Shown piece after piece: positions 1 to 13,600 of a stretch of 64,000 nucleotides of DNA (the stretch's first letter is position 1; each line of letters starts with the position of its first letter). A program made the translations under genes and the position numbers. Under the pieces are notes generated by a model. That model did not search any database. It was not told where the DNA came from and was given only the letters and a program-made list of their open reading frames with translations. The DNA is from Trichoplusia ni. Its lineage: Eukaryota > Arthropoda > Insecta > Lepidoptera > Noctuidae. The DNA is taken from positions 13,431,328 to 13,495,327 of the forward strand of contig NC_039480.1 of NCBI RefSeq assembly GCF_003590095.1, in the 5' to 3' direction.

Positions 1-159
1 ACCAAAAATTTTGACGTCATTTAGTTTTTCTAATAAAAAAAAAAGATTTTCAAACAACGCAATCCAGTCTCAATATTATGAGGACTAGACAAATGAATTT
101 CAAAATATGTACACGAAAGAGATAAATTACACCCGAACACAGAAAAAAATCATCATGCG

Positions 160-250
160 TATCATATAAATATTTGTCATGGGTAGAAATCGAACCCGAA
201 CAGTGAAATATACTAACCACTCTTCCAACATTCCAATACTAGCACATCGT
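160..250 (-). mobile_element. tRNA-headed SINE, family 2, decayed copy
   Basis: The minus strand shows GAAGAGTGGTTAGTAT (A-box-like) and GGTTCGATTTCTACCC (B-box-like) about 35 bases apart, then ACAAATATTTATATGAT. The 19665-19765 copy has the same body. Confidence 0.5.
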
Positions 251-259
251 GTGACTGAC

Positions 260-3200
260 TTTTGTTGGTGTCTGTAACTTTTGTGTACCACTGTACGCAG
301 CCTGTAGAGTATTAAATCTTCGTATAGGATAAGCACAAATATGTGATCTACTAATTAAATGTTTGAACTAAGTCTGGTGCCGGAAAAGATCGGTAAACAT
401 TCTTCTCAAAAAAAAAAATCTTTACTATTTTTCATAAATCACCTGATTGATCAAATTGCATGTCATAAATTATTTATCTTATAAATTTAAAAAAACCTTC
501 CTTTAACCTTTAGTGTTTATTAACAATGTAAACATAATCTTATGTACTTAAGAATGGCTTGTATGTACTTACGACGCTACAAGTAAAACTAGATTCATAA
601 TTCGCTCTACCTTTTCATATTATGTAAATTTTACATCATCATTATTAGCATAATTTTCAGAACTATAACGACTATTCGGTGAACCACAAATACTTTATTA
701 TTATTACCTATTGTTTCAGCAACGTTCACAATATAAATATTATCTTCTTAGTCTGTCCTTTGCGTCTTTAACCAATGATTTATTCAGTATTGTGCTTTAT
801 ACCTTTAATTTTGATATTCATCCCGTAAGGACAGTCTGGCCTTTGCTTACAGATATAAATTTAGTATATATTATGTAATCTGTGAAAAATGTAGTTGGCA
901 GTGTATTTATTAAGTCTTTTTTCTAAGACAACAGTAGCGAATTAGCAAGATACATTATTAATGTATCTTGCTAATTCGCTACTGTTTATTTTTCCTTAAT
1001 CAATAAATTGCGAGAAAGGTTTAACAAACTCCGAACACACGTTTGAAATGCATTATGATAACAGGGTCCTACAGCCACGTCTAAATATAATAAAAGCAGT
1101 GTATAAGGGAGATGCTGCTCTACGGCATTTAGTGAGATTTAAAATACTTTAATGGTAATCCAAACTTGACGGAGTCCTTTATAAAATGAATAGTCTTAAA
1201 TGAAAGTTTCATATATTTGAAGAATATTTTATAAGGATTCATTTATTAAATATTATGTAGATTTAGCTCCCGACCTTACGACACTTTTGCCTTTACAAGG
1301 TGACTTGTAAAAAACAGTCTGCTTGTTTTGACACTGCCATAGAAAACGTTGACATTTTTTTTTGTATGTGAGTTAAATATCTCAAAAAAAAATGATTGGA
1401 AAAAAGCAATAAATATTTTTACTAATACTAATAAAAATACTTTTAATTTAAAATTCGATGGACCTTCACCCATTTTCAATGGTTTATAGAGCGAAACTAT
1501 CGCGTACCGCGTAATATCGCGTCTAATTTAACAGAATTGCATTGTATGGAAATGTCAAGCGTCAAAAATCAAAGCTGGCGACATCAAACCACGTTACGCC
1601 ATGTCACTGTCAACACTAGTCTGACCGTTCACATGATAATATACTACATCCGTTTTATGAAGAACCTTTAGACAGATTCTCTTTGAAAAATTTGCAGTCG
1701 GTCCAAAGTTTCATTTTATTTTTAACTATCTTTGCCTTAATAGTGCTCCAATTTTTTTATGAAATGAAACTAAGTTGATGACAAGTTTCACATATCAGTT
1801 CAAAAAAAATGTCTCAACAATTGTTTTAAAAACATTTATTTCACACGAGGTTCATATGAGTGCTATTTCCTTTCACATTTCTGTTTCCTGATTTTGTCAT
1901 ATTGGTTTTGTTCAGAATCATAATTTTTTGATTAAGAAGAATGAAGTAATCTTCTTAGCTCCAGTTTTCTTAGAGATCCCTAATGATTTACAATTGCCTT
2001 TTACCACTCAAACTATACTTGCAAACTACTCCTACATTCCTGAGTCATATTTCCTGCCTAAAACGTAAATAAACAAGTAAATTCGGCTTCCGAATAAATT
2101 CTCAGGGAACCCGTTATGATAATTGAATATTACATAAACGATTGTCCTCGCTTATATTCTTCAAACCGCTTCGAACCGGTTACATTCAGTTCGTTTTTGT
2201 AACTTTACTTTCCATTTTAAGATACATTCGCAGGCCTGCATGTCGCAAAGATTGAGACCTTTACGTTTAATATAGGTTTACGAGTTCACTTTAAAATTGA
2301 AGTTGGTTCAATATGTCAATCCGGCAATAAACCTACTTACAGATGCTGTTTCAGTCAAAAATGTACTTAAATTGTGTGATTACGAAATTCCATTCCATTT
2401 CTGTGTTTTTATACAGGCACATTAACTTATCTACGTATAATAAACAGAGAACCACCTCTTACAGAAATGCTTTGGTAGTTTTAGCGTATAAAGTAAAAAA
2501 AAATCACAAGCTTACATATTTATGATAAAAAAGAATGTGGATTGATTTCATCAAGTAGAGAGACAGTCGCATTAGAGAATGATACATTGCCAAATAAACT
2601 TTTTTAAATGAATATTTATTTCCATTCTCCACTTGACCGTGACAAAGACAGCGTGACACTTAAAAGAGACATTTACTGGCGTTTTCGATTTCTGCCGTAC
2701 ATTAGTCCATGGAGGTTTTATTCCACCATCGACTCTAAAACAACTTGTATCACAAATTGTACTGTTTGTCTAGCAAGGAGTTTACTGTTAACACTTAACA
2801 AATACTACTTTGTTATCAGTAGATTTAGTTTAAAATTATCTGCTGTCAAGGTCACCCTCCTTCATGAATCCGTTATACACAGTATAGTGCGCCGTCTCGC
2901 TGTTATGAATATTTTTATGAAACTTTAGTAGAGTTTCAGCAATATCCTTGAGGATTTGGGATCCTAAAACTCATAATGCAAGTATAAGCTTTCATGAGAG
3001 ATAATATAACGCATATCGGTTTTCACTAGTTTGCTTTAGTTTTAATTAAAAGCCAAAAGGAACAATTGTTATAATTTGTTAGCTGCGCCGTTTATTGCAC
3101 TCATCTTGGTAACAACCGATACGATTTAGGAAAAATCATTAAAAAGGTATAATCAAAGAGTGCTATATAACATATCGCTGCGATCAATCGAAGCGGGAAG

Positions 3201-4649
3201 AAACACGGACAAAACCACAAGGCCAAACTAATTAAGAAAAAATTACAACCAGTAGGTACGACCGATAAATGCAAGTTGCTTTTCTACGATCGCTTCCATC
3301 CAACGTACAAAAATGAGTAGTTAATTAATTTATGCATACAAATTGCCGCGTTGCGACTGCATTTAAGGTCGTGGCCTAAATGCACCTTAATTATTTTTTA
3401 ACATGTCTAAGCCATACTGACGTCGACGTGTTAGTGACTGTCCTTGTAACTATTAGCTTAGAGATATAGAGGAAATAGTACTAAAAAGGCGTTATGCCTA
3501 GATCGGGTTTGAATCGATTAAAGGCGATAGTTGAAGCTATTAGTATATCAACAGTATAGATATTGTATGTGGCCAGTTTATAAGAGAAGTAACAAAAAAG
3601 TTCTATTATAAAGTTACACTTTTATGACACACTTTCATTAAGAGATTTTATATTATTATAGTTTAAAACTGAGTGATAGTCTCGCTCAGTAAACCGTTCT
3701 ATTACCAAGTATTAGGATTAGGAATAAATTTAATTCTTATTATTTTAAATGACGGGGAATTTTAAAATATACCGATAGTTTAAATTATGTACCCGATAAG
3801 CCATTCAGCTATAATGTAAGATACCTAAATTAGAATGAAACTGTAAAATAATAATGTATTGACTATAGGTAAGTCAAATAGCTGTGTGAAATTCGCAAGT
3901 ACCTGCAAAATGTTTGAGTTGTGAAGAATTATATATTTACGACCCTCATTATTCTTACTATTAAAATATAGTGCTCTACAAATAATTTTAACGAGATATT
4001 TAATATCTAAGTCATACTTTTGTTAATGAACCAAGCAATTAAATTTAAGTACGGTGAATAAGAAATAATTATCTATGAATGAGGCCAGATTAGGAAGCAC
4101 TATCGATATCTTTAAAGTATTGAAAGAATAGCAATACAGACGCGATAACGATAATTGAACAGCACTAACACCCTTCAATCAATCTCCTCAGTCAATCAAT
4201 CACAGCAAACAATCCAATCGCACGAATCTAATGCTTAATTGTTCATTAATAGCTCTTCGACAAGGTTACAACTTTGCATAGTATTTTGAGCCGAAAATTA
4301 TAAGTTGACTACGATAGAGAGTTATCAACTATACCATTGAGGGTCAGGACAAGGCCGAATGTTTGCTCAATCAAAGCGATCATGCTCCAATACTCAAATA
4401 CAATTATGAGAGTTTTTAGTTCAAATAAAATATGCTTTGGGTTCACTAGTGAAATGGCAAAAGATATCGTTGGCTTAAGAGAAGTTACCAAGATGAATTT
4501 GACCTCCACAAAAGAACCTGGATACAGGGAAATAAAAGGAAGCTCACCGCCCGATCAGGAGCAGATCAATAAATACGTATGCATCAATAAGACCCTAGCA
4601 CTGAGGAGCCCATTAGGGCTGACGCCTGGTGAGACAGCAGGATAGACTG
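260..4649. other. Gene-free AT-rich tract
   Basis: Apart from the palindrome at 930-986, no exon, repeat family or RNA gene could be supported. Short open frames (e.g. 2608-2928 and 4309-4645) lack recognisable domains, coding-like composition or splice context. It could be intron of a gene lying to the left. Confidence 0.5.
930..986. repeat. Perfect 57-bp palindrome (28-bp arms, 1-bp centre)
   Basis: The arms 930-957 and 959-986 are exact reverse complements around a single T at 958. The arm begins AACAGTAGCGAATTAGCAAG. No mismatch occurs in 28 pairs, while the flanks (929/987) do not pair. Confidence 0.97.
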
Positions 4650-4731
4650 AAAGGGTTACCGTGAGTACCGTGACCTTGGTACACAAACGGCAAGGAAAGG
4701 AACATGGCTGATTTTTAGTCAGAGGAGCCCG
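4650..4731 (+). repeat. Interspersed repeat D (copy 1)
   Basis: Shares the core AAGGAACATGG.TGA.TTTTAGTCAG with 28670-28752. The surrounding 4530-4650 is somewhat GC-richer than background and may belong to the same element. Confidence 0.5.
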
Positions 4732-7319
4732 AAAAAAAAACGGAAATGAAAGGAGAGTACAGACGATGTTGCTATGTAATGAAAAAAAATTGTTTGCATA
4801 TTGATTTTTTAAGAATATTCAATTGTCTACACGTGTATGTTACTGAAAGGGACAGTTACAAAATCACGGTGCGTTATATTAGCAATCTATTAGCATCCGA
4901 CTGCCCTTGCGCGGGACACGTTGTGCAAACGCATAGATCTATTGTTAAGATACATTTCATTGGAGAGAATGTTGAGAGAAAAGGAAAAAAGTCGTGATTA
5001 AAGGATTATCGATACGACGATTTGGTCTGTAATCCTGCAAAAGATTATTGAGGGCAACAACTTTTTGATCAGGATTGACCTAATATTTGTGTGACTTACA
5101 AATGCTTGTCTAAACCTAGGTGTCAGTGTCTATGATTACTTTTATATATTCATCCCTTTCAGAATCTTCCAGCAATGGTTGGAGATGTTCCGTGTTTCGT
5201 TGCTTATTACTACAAATAAATTCATGAAAAAGACAACATGATATGAAAAAAAAACGACATTAAAAATCATAATTGAAATGTGAAACAGGTTTCATAATTA
5301 ATACCACATTGACCTGGAGTTCCAATTCCAACTTCTTGCTATCATAGCCTCTGCAAACTAATATACCTATACACCGTATGTATATTCACCTAGGTACAGT
5401 CAGCAACTAAAATCGGTTAACTCAAGCAAAGTATCAGTACTTTACGTGGCGTCTATATTTAAGATGTGTTAACTATACTTGGTGTCAAGTTGATTTTGTT
5501 ACCACATATCAAAACAGCAAGTCACTGAATTAAATGTGTACACTTGATTTTCAAAAATCGTTTGTGTTCACTTCTGTTGCTGTCCGTACGTACATGAGGT
5601 TATTTCCAAACCATGCGGGCGCGGCTTATGGCTCCGCAACCCAATTACAGAGAGATACCGATTATCGGTTAGATCGGCCTGGCACTCGGCACGTAAGGGT
5701 TATTTATTAAAGGCTTCAGTAAAATCAACTGATAGCTACACTAAAATGCACCTTATTGACAGGATATAAGAGCGTTATTCATTTTAAATAATGACTATAG
5801 ATTTGTGGCCGACGTTTTGGCTATCGGGGAGTTAGCTAATCTTATGACATCGTTATGCTGGCGATGATAAAGAGGGAAGATTTGATAGGCTTTTGTCTAA
5901 CCAGAAGTAGACCTTATAGATAGCCTACGTTGAAGAAAATGGAAAATGGACTAGGAATAACAATGATTGACCTTCAAACCAGTAGCCTGCCTCTTGACAG
6001 GATCCAATTTGGATGGAATGAGATGGATAAATTTAACAGTACTATTTCAGAAATGCATCAAACACAAAAATGGAATCATACCAGTTTTGTAAATGAGCCT
6101 GCAACTCCGTAAATGACTGGACACGTTTTTATTAACATGTTTAAACATCTTCAGAAACTTTACTATTGATATTACCAGACTGATACTTTTTGATGGTTCC
6201 AAAAGCTAACAGAAAAATGAAAACCATACTAAGGCTCCGCTGTCTGTCCGTTACTAAGCTGTATCTCACGAAACTTGATAATTAACAGTTGAAATGTCCA
6301 CAGATGATGTATTTCTTTTGTCACTTTACCAACTAATACTGATGATGAAGACTTAGCAACGGTTTTTTTTGGCTATCTAGCGAAACCCTCAGTGTCACAA
6401 TTTCGACTTGCACTTTACCGGTACGGGTTTTTATGCTTTCATACCCAAAAGGCTAAACCAAACGTTCGGAACCCCTATTGCTGAAGCTTCGCTGTTCGTC
6501 TTTCGGTCCGTCTGTCGCCATGTCGTCAAATTCGCCAAAACACCGACCGTCAAAGCGGTTTCATAACTATACTCTTCACGTGATAAATAAATTATGTAAG
6601 TACCTACTTACTAGTAATTATTCGAATGTCAATGAATATGCCATGCGGTAAATATGCCGATTGATTGTCAAGAGTGATCACCATACAAGAAATTGCAACA
6701 CATGGCACTGCTTAACCTTGCAGGACAAGGTACTGTTTAAATAAATTTATTAGTAGTAGTAAGCAAAAACTTTACCGTGGTTTTGTCGAAAATTTCTATA
6801 TCACGCAAAAATATATTTTTTGGCTATTGCTTTAGGTGCGAGAAGAAGAAATTTGTTTCAGAAATGAATAACTGGCCTCTCTTTGTATCATACGGAAAAA
6901 CAAATGTAGCGCTAGATCATGCAAATTTGAAAAAAACGCAATTAACATTTACACGATGAAAAAACACCGATAAAGACTAATATTAAGTTCCTTACAAACA
7001 AAAATAACAACAACAATATACCCAGTCTTATTTATATATTACATACATTCCAAATCTCATGGTAGCGAAATGTTAAAAATAATTGAGTGGTATTGACATT
7101 GGCCGACACTCATGTACGGCCATGACACTATTTCAAGTTTGTGTATATTTTAATTACTCTTAGATTTATACGAACGTACTTGAATGTAAATAATTAGCAT
7201 AGTTTTGTATTAAATGTGCTGCACATTCCAATGTGTAACAATTATGCTGATTTAGATTGTACTGTTTGAAAAATAAACGGAAATACGGTTTCTTGCTAAT
7301 TTAAAATACTATAGGAGCT
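4732..7319. other. Gene-free tract with a small repeat E cluster
   Basis: Contains two repeat E fragments (6215-6310 and 6425-6540) and a GC-richer patch at 5600-5700. A 60-codon open frame at 5930-6112 has balanced codons but no recognisable domain, and I do not call it. Confidence 0.45.
6425..6540 (+). repeat. Interspersed repeat E ('CCGTCTGTC' type), copy
   Basis: Contains TTCGGAACCCCTATTG and then CGGTCCGTCTGTCGCC. The same pattern (near-GGAACCCT, then iterated CCGTC/TGTC) occurs at 6215-6310, 22715-22810 and 46203-46330. It is a common lepidopteran dispersed repeat, class uncertain. Confidence 0.5.
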
Positions 7320-7540
7320 TGTGGCTAAGCTATCACTGCAAAAGTCGATCGATCACAGGTTAAGCTCACGTGAAATGATCGATTCGTGACCGTCAATGTC
7401 ATAACGAGTTCATCCATGTTTCTTTAGGCACATTGACATTGTGGGTCCCGGCTATGAGTGAAACATTGGGATCTGCATTTGGTTAGACTGGTTGATCTAA
7501 ACATAGTTGGAAAAAGGCTAGGACGATAATGATGATGACA
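7320..7540 (+). mobile_element. 5S-rRNA-headed SINE, copy 1 (internally deleted)
   Basis: The head has CGATCACAGGTTAAGC, then a diverged TGACCGTC. The body has GTCATAACGAGTTC and GTGGGTCCCGGCT, and the tail has AGTTGGAAAAAGGCTAGGAC followed by GAT repeats. The middle of the consensus is missing. Confidence 0.75.
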
Positions 7541-8702
7541 ATACCTTAAAATAAACTCTACAATCCCAAGAATAAGAGGTATCCATTTTGACTACTTAAG
7601 CAAATATCGCAAGTAATTATCTAAGTACTTAACATCTTTCCACGCATGCGAACTTAGCATATAATGGTGCTATTAAACAACTGTTTTTATTCATGTGTGT
7701 CTCACGACTCGTAAATTAAGGTGGCCACGTTTATGCAGATACATTGCGTTTTATTTATTCTAATAGTAATTGCTTTTATGTACATTACTTGAGAATATAT
7801 ATTATATCAGAACAATTTCTATGGTAATTATAACGTTTTGTATAATTTGGTAATAATTTAAATATAATAGATTACTTTAATTGCTAATATGATATTAAGA
7901 GTGGAAGATTGTGTATTAATATTGTTCGTCACGTTTCAATAAATGTGTTAGTTTAGAAATAAATTAGTAAGTGATAAAATATTCGATCAAAATGCAGTCA
8001 AATGCAAGTCGGAACCGCCATACAGAGGGTTCCATATAAACAGGCTTAAGTTAAACAAATCGGTTAAATGACAAATAGGGTTTCTCACCAACCATATTAT
8101 GGGCGTAATATCGAGACAGCTGAATTAATAACTTGTGGAAAGTTTAAATATCTATCACCATGACAGTCGAATGATGGAGATGGATGGATGGATGAACGGG
8201 TGGATTAGGATTCTGTTTTTATACCTTTGGCTACGGAACCCTTGAAGCAACTGCATCTTTTCCTTGAAATACTCGATATGACGAACCAAAGGCCAAAAAG
8301 ATTGTATAATATCGCGCATAATATCATTTCTCCATTAAAATCGCAAAGAAAAGTTAAAAGTAATTACAAAGCTAATTTATTAAACAGGCAATCCTATAAA
8401 CTAACAAACATTTACGATTAGATGATTATAATTACGCGACTATTATTATTACTGTGGCAAAGTACTGTTATACTGTACATAATAATGGTTTTGTGTAAAA
8501 GATTGCCGTTTATAATTAGATTACGTCATCGTCACGTCATTTTCCCTTCACGCGAATGCCTTTATAAAACTGCATTAATAACCTTGTGATATGAAAATGA
8601 TGAAATATAAATACGGTTTTAAATGTTTCCGGAAGTAATGTTTAGAATAAAGGCCCTTTTATTAGTTCATGAATAATGCTTGCCAATAATAATATCGTTA
8701 AA

Positions 8703-8965
8703 CTAGCTGTTGCCCGCGACTTCGTCCCCGTGGGTAGAAGATTGTAAGTTATGATTTATACCTGCCCTGTTTTTTTCACATTTTTCCACTGTATCTTCGC
8801 TCCTATTAGTCGCAGCGTAATGGTTTATAGCCTAAAGCCTTCCTCAATGAATGGTCTATTCAACACAAAAAGATTTTTTCAATTTGGACCAGTACTTCCT
8901 GAGATTAGCGCGTTCAAACAAACAAACAAACAAACTCTTCAGCTTTATATATTAGTATATATATA
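8703..8965 (+). mobile_element. Interspersed repeat F (GCCCGCGACTTCGTCC type), copy 1
   Basis: Begins CTAGCTGTTGCCCGCGACTT, continues with TTTATACCTGCC and TAGCCTAAAGCC, and ends in a CAAA microsatellite and TATATTAGTATATA. This is an abundant lepidopteran element, probably a LINE-derived 3' end. The class is inferred. Confidence 0.7.
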
Positions 8966-9004
8966 TATAGATATATAGATTGGGTAATTTTAGTTTAAAC
9001 ACCT

Positions 9005-9215
9005 TTATAGAGATCACCACGCCGAACTCATTGTGCGCGATGAGTTGCTGATTTGATTTCTCCATAGAAGAAATATTTGTGAGATCCAATGCTTGTTCTA
9101 GTCTGGATGCCGTTGTACATGTGACTTGAATGTTTGTGAAACTCTTCCTGGTCCTTGTCTATCCTGTTCTCTTTGACAGTGATACCTTGTGTCGCGAGGG
9201 TAAGGATTGAATTCC
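9005..9215 (+). mobile_element. tRNA-headed SINE family 1, decayed copy
   Basis: Contains AGATCACCACGCCGAACTCA, TGTGAGATCCAATGCTTGTTC, and GTCTGGATGCCGTTGTACAT, then near the end TGTGTCGCGAGGGTAAGGATT, matching the body and tail of the copy at 13070. The boxes are lost. Confidence 0.55.
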
Positions 9216-12200
9216 TCAGATGATTTTTTCGAGATTGAATTTAAGGATCTACTTTAAAACTATCTCTATGATTGAAACACATTATTACAATTTCATTATT
9301 TTCTGATGTGCCGAAAATTAATAATTTGTTGGAACTCACTATTATAGGATCGATCAATGACCAAACTTGATCCCGTTCCTCATTAGCGAAGTGATAAACA
9401 CATTCTCCAACTTACCAATGTCGTATTTTAGAAGAAAAAAATAACCCTCCTCCTGGCACAGTAACTCCAACAAATTAAAGAAACTCTTCCAAAAACACAA
9501 ATAAATACAGCTTATAACACGGCGTGGTCTTCATTTATATGTATATCTTATCCTTTATATTTCCCTTCTCATTTTCCTCTGGTTTATACAAAGGCCGATA
9601 CCGTCATTACCAGATCGTAATGCTTCCTTATGCAGATGGCATATTAATAAGACTGGAGAGTTTTTTGGAGTTCCGTTTTAAACCTGAATGGTGCATTAGA
9701 ACCCTATATGACTGCCATGTATGTCTATCTGTCACTGAAATAATTGCGCTTTTTAGATTTTTCTTTGTCTTTGAATTAGTTAAAGAATTGGATTGGTTTG
9801 GGTGCAAGTAGTTAAGCTGATTATGATTAAAATTGTAGCCATATAAATTCAAAAACAATTACACATACTTATAAGATGATAATTCTGGGAAAATAATGCA
9901 TTATGTAGAGTATTTTACATCATATAGAGCTATCAAAAGCTGATAGGTTTAAAATAAAACGAAGACGAATAAAAAAATGATACAAAAATGGCCGTTACGG
10001 AAACTTCTTATATAGAACCTTTGGCCGAAGATCCAACTCGGAATTAAACTGTTTTTTTTCCTGCAAACAGGTAGGTACTTCCCAAAATACGCGGTAAAAA
10101 GGGAATCTCGGGGAAATACAGAACGAAGTCTCGTGGGTACAGTAAAAGTATATTACTAGATGTAAAGGCCTGTTGTTCGCACAATAATATCTTGCGGTTG
10201 CTTTATATATGGTAATGTTTGCCAATAACGACCGAAATATGTTTCCGAAGATTTTTCCCGAATATTTTTTGCCAACCTTGGCAAAGCGGAGGGAACTAAT
10301 ATGTTTTCTTGTGCTCTTCTTGCAATGCACTTTTTAATAGCTATCCAATGTCGACTATAAAACAAAGGTTAAATACAAGTTTTACAATGAATTACTATCC
10401 TATGATTTATTGATTGGACTTTTTTGCTGTTATACAATTTTTCCGGTATGATTACTTTGATTTTGTTTTTCTACTTAATAATGGCTTCCGAGTTCCGAGA
10501 TATCATCCTCTTATCACGTGATGGATATTCAAATGGAACCACATAAAACCTTAAAACAGACAGATGTAAATCTAACAGAATCGCAGCACCTCGTGTGAAT
10601 TGTTTATTGGCATGGTTAACTATCAGTCGATAATCAATTACGTTATTATTTGACGCTTTCAAGATTACATATTTATATTTCCCTTTTCATTTTCAAGTGA
10701 GCTGATAGGGAATGATTCAATACAGGAAATTTATCAATATAATGTAACTATTTTCTCTATTTTAAATTCAAACTAACAGCTACTCTGCTGTATCGTGTGC
10801 ATTTTTTTATTTCATGTACACTTCTATTTATAGAGTTATATATTAAGAGTTTCTTGCCGGCTAGCAGATTTTCTCAATTAGAATGATATTTTTGTTTTGG
10901 ATCCACGCACTAAGCTTCACTAGTTCTTAAGTGCTTGTTTTAGGCATACTAGACATAAACACATTTTTTTTGGTTTAAATTTTGATTACTTTTTTTCGTC
11001 ACAAAACTTTAATTATGTGCCTTTGCAACATCTGTACCAGTTCAACGTTCTTGAGCTATTTGACCGAAAGCGCTAGGACTGTTACTGTGCCTCCAAAAAC
11101 TGAAACTTTTTGGTTCTACAACATGAAAAAAAAAACACAGTCTTTGAAAGTGCCGAGAACTAGATAAGAGTATCTAATGATGCATAGTAACATTGAAAAC
11201 TATCAGCATCAATCAATCAAGCAGATTATATTCTCTGAAGAAATCAGATTACATGTACAACTATTGCTGTAATGTATTGACAGGTATTAAGATAATGACA
11301 ATTTTCCGATACATATACAAACAAGTGTTTTGTAATGACATTCACTTAGTCATACGTCAATTGCAGGTGTTATTGTTGCGATAATCTCTCTTAGGAACTT
11401 TTCCAGGTTGCAATTGTTATTCGGGATGGTGAGGAAAACTCTATGTAAAGGGTGTTCTTTTTTTATTAATAATTTTTGTGACTTGCGTGTAAGCCTTAGT
11501 TCATTAAAAAGTGGTGAAGTGTGAGTCAGACACATGACACTATGGCTTGCGTTGCATGCAAATGGTTGAAGAACAAAAAATGCTTCAGTTAAACATTAAT
11601 GGGATTAATATCAACTGTGATTTTCTTATTGTTTTTAGATATACCTAGCGGAGAAGATAATACTTGATTCTAAAATTTCAATAAATTTTAATTCTGAGGT
11701 TAATTTGTTGCGTTTCTTAAAAAAAGTAAACCTATACACAAATAACTGTCGTCAGCTGATCAAAATTAATTGAATACACGTTTCGGAAAACCTTTGTAAA
11801 ACATATGTCCTGACTTTTTACAAAATGCCCGCTTTTATTTGAATGTCAATCGCGAGGCCTTTTTAATTCTATTCACGCTTACAAAAACGCCTTTATAAGT
11901 CTTTGTAACATTACTCCACAAACAAATAACAATTTGTATAATAATAAATTGAGGTATTCAATCAGTACGTTGAACTTACAATTGTGCAAATAAAAGACCT
12001 AAATCTATTGACGCATTGAACAATAAAAGCGTTTCACATAACCAAACAAATTCTAAATAAGATCTGTTGACATTGGCACTTTGTTATAAAAAAAAAACTT
12101 TGAAATTTTGAAATGCGAATGGATAGCTTTATGCAAGAACGATACCTTATAGATGGTTAAATGTGTAGACGTGTCTACATTCTATTTCACAATGGAAGGG

Positions 12201-13069
12201 TGCTAATATAGAGTTTCAAGCCTTTTGTTTTTTTATACGTTTGTATCTGCAGTTTACCTGAGCGCAGGCTTAATTACTCGCACACGACTGTAAGATGCTG
12301 ACGGCTGATGAGTTCTAGAAATGGAGAGTTGAGAATCAATCGAAATAATTAATGATGAGGAATCTAAGATAGGTAATCAGTGATACTAAGCATATTCTAG
12401 GGGTCGGCTAAAGGTTCAATGGCCGTCGTCATTTGCATAAAGTCGAAACTCGTTATTGTTTGTTTATGTGACCTTTTAATGTCACTAACTCAGCTATGCA
12501 CGAAATTGTTTGTTGCACCGAATCCTTTGAATATGTAAACCGACTTATACATGATTTTTTTATTAAGAAATAGCAGTAAATAGCGATGGGTCTCAAAAAA
12601 GTTTAATCAAAACAAGAGGATAAAAATACACCTAAAGAAACAAAATATTTTTAATAGACTTTTAAAATTAGCCTTTTCTTTGAACTTGTATTTTTTTTAT
12701 TCCGTATTATTATTTTTAATAAATTCTATATTAAAAAAAAACTTGTTTCACCATAAAAATCTAGTTGACTCATCAAAAAAACATAACATCGGATTCATTA
12801 AAAAGTGGAATGTATATTTTGGCAAAAACCAGACCGCAAGTATTGCACACAAGTGGATGAACTTGACCTAATGCAAGTGGTGATTTAAAATTTCGGGCTG
12901 CATCAATAAAATTTTACTACATTTTTATGACAATTTATTTAAATACTTCTTGGATTGGAAAAGTAGAGCTGAAGAGCAAACTCAGTGGAGTGCCATGATA
13001 GAGGAATATGTCTAGCAGTGAATTGAGACGGCAGATGATGACACAATACATATCGAGCATATAAAGTTT
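9216..13069. other. Gene-free AT-rich tract
   Basis: I see no exon here. An open frame on the minus strand (9995-10330) has no known domain and a composition like the background. No structured RNA was recognised. Confidence 0.5.
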
Positions 13070-13270
13070 GACTGCACGGATAACCGAGTGGTTGAGGTCT
13101 TCACTCCATACCCGTCCAGATTCGATCCCCGCGTAGGACAAGGTTTTGTGTGATCCACGAATGCTTGTTCTGAGACTGGATATCTTTGTGCATGTGAATT
13201 GTATGATTATTGGTTTAACAAACATACAATTCATATGCACTGCGGCTGCTTCCCCGCGACAGAAGGATTA
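13070..13270 (+). mobile_element. tRNA-headed SINE family 1, best-preserved copy
   Basis: Starts GACTGCACGGATAACCGAG. The Pol III A box is TAACCGAGTGG (13081-13091) and the B box is AGATTCGATCC (13116-13126), spaced as in tRNA promoters. The body contains GTGATCCACGAATGCTTGTT and ends CCCCGCGACAGAAGGATT plus an A-rich run. Other copies are at 17940, 25750 and 57835. Confidence 0.8.
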
Positions 13271-13600
13271 AAAAAAATGTCAAAAAAATAAACCTCCTTT
13301 AAAAAAAAAAACATCAAAAAACTTCATACGTAACAGCTTGAAAAAAAAGTACACACAGTTCCGTACAATTACTAAAATAAAAAATAAGAAAATCACGTCA
13401 TGTTTCGACGTAAAGGCGTGAACATGGGGTACGTGATTGTTATTATTAAATGTTACACTGAATAATGAGAATTGCAAGCATTACGAATCAAGTACCATTA
13501 TTATATAAGTCACTATTACAAACTGCGTAGCACCTGTTCAACATTCTACAACACATTACATTGTTGGTAAAGCGAAAAAAAAACATTACTTATATACTTT

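Noticed and set aside
930..986. microRNA precursor
   Set aside because: The loop is a single base and pairing is perfect; microRNA hairpins have larger loops and mismatches.
2608..2928. 106-codon plus-strand open frame
   Set aside because: No recognisable domain, AT-driven composition, and no promoter or splice context.
4309..4645. Overlapping plus and minus open frames of 66-102 codons
   Set aside because: The plus frame starts at TTG. The minus frame is hydrophobic but matches no family I know and has no exon boundaries. Part overlaps repeat D.
5930..6112. 60-codon open frame with balanced codons
   Set aside because: The start is TTG, the product has no recognisable domain, and nothing nearby supports a gene. 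Worth a tblastn but not a call.
9995..10330. 111-codon minus-strand open frame
   Set aside because: Sequence resembles degraded repeat; no domain found.
13070..13130. Possible functional tRNA gene
   Set aside because: A and B boxes are present, but it continues into a SINE body and I could not pair an acceptor stem.
12935..13240. 101-codon minus-strand open frame
   Set aside because: It is the antisense of the tRNA-headed SINE at 13070-13270. The same spurious peptide recurs at the SINE copies at 25750 and 57835.
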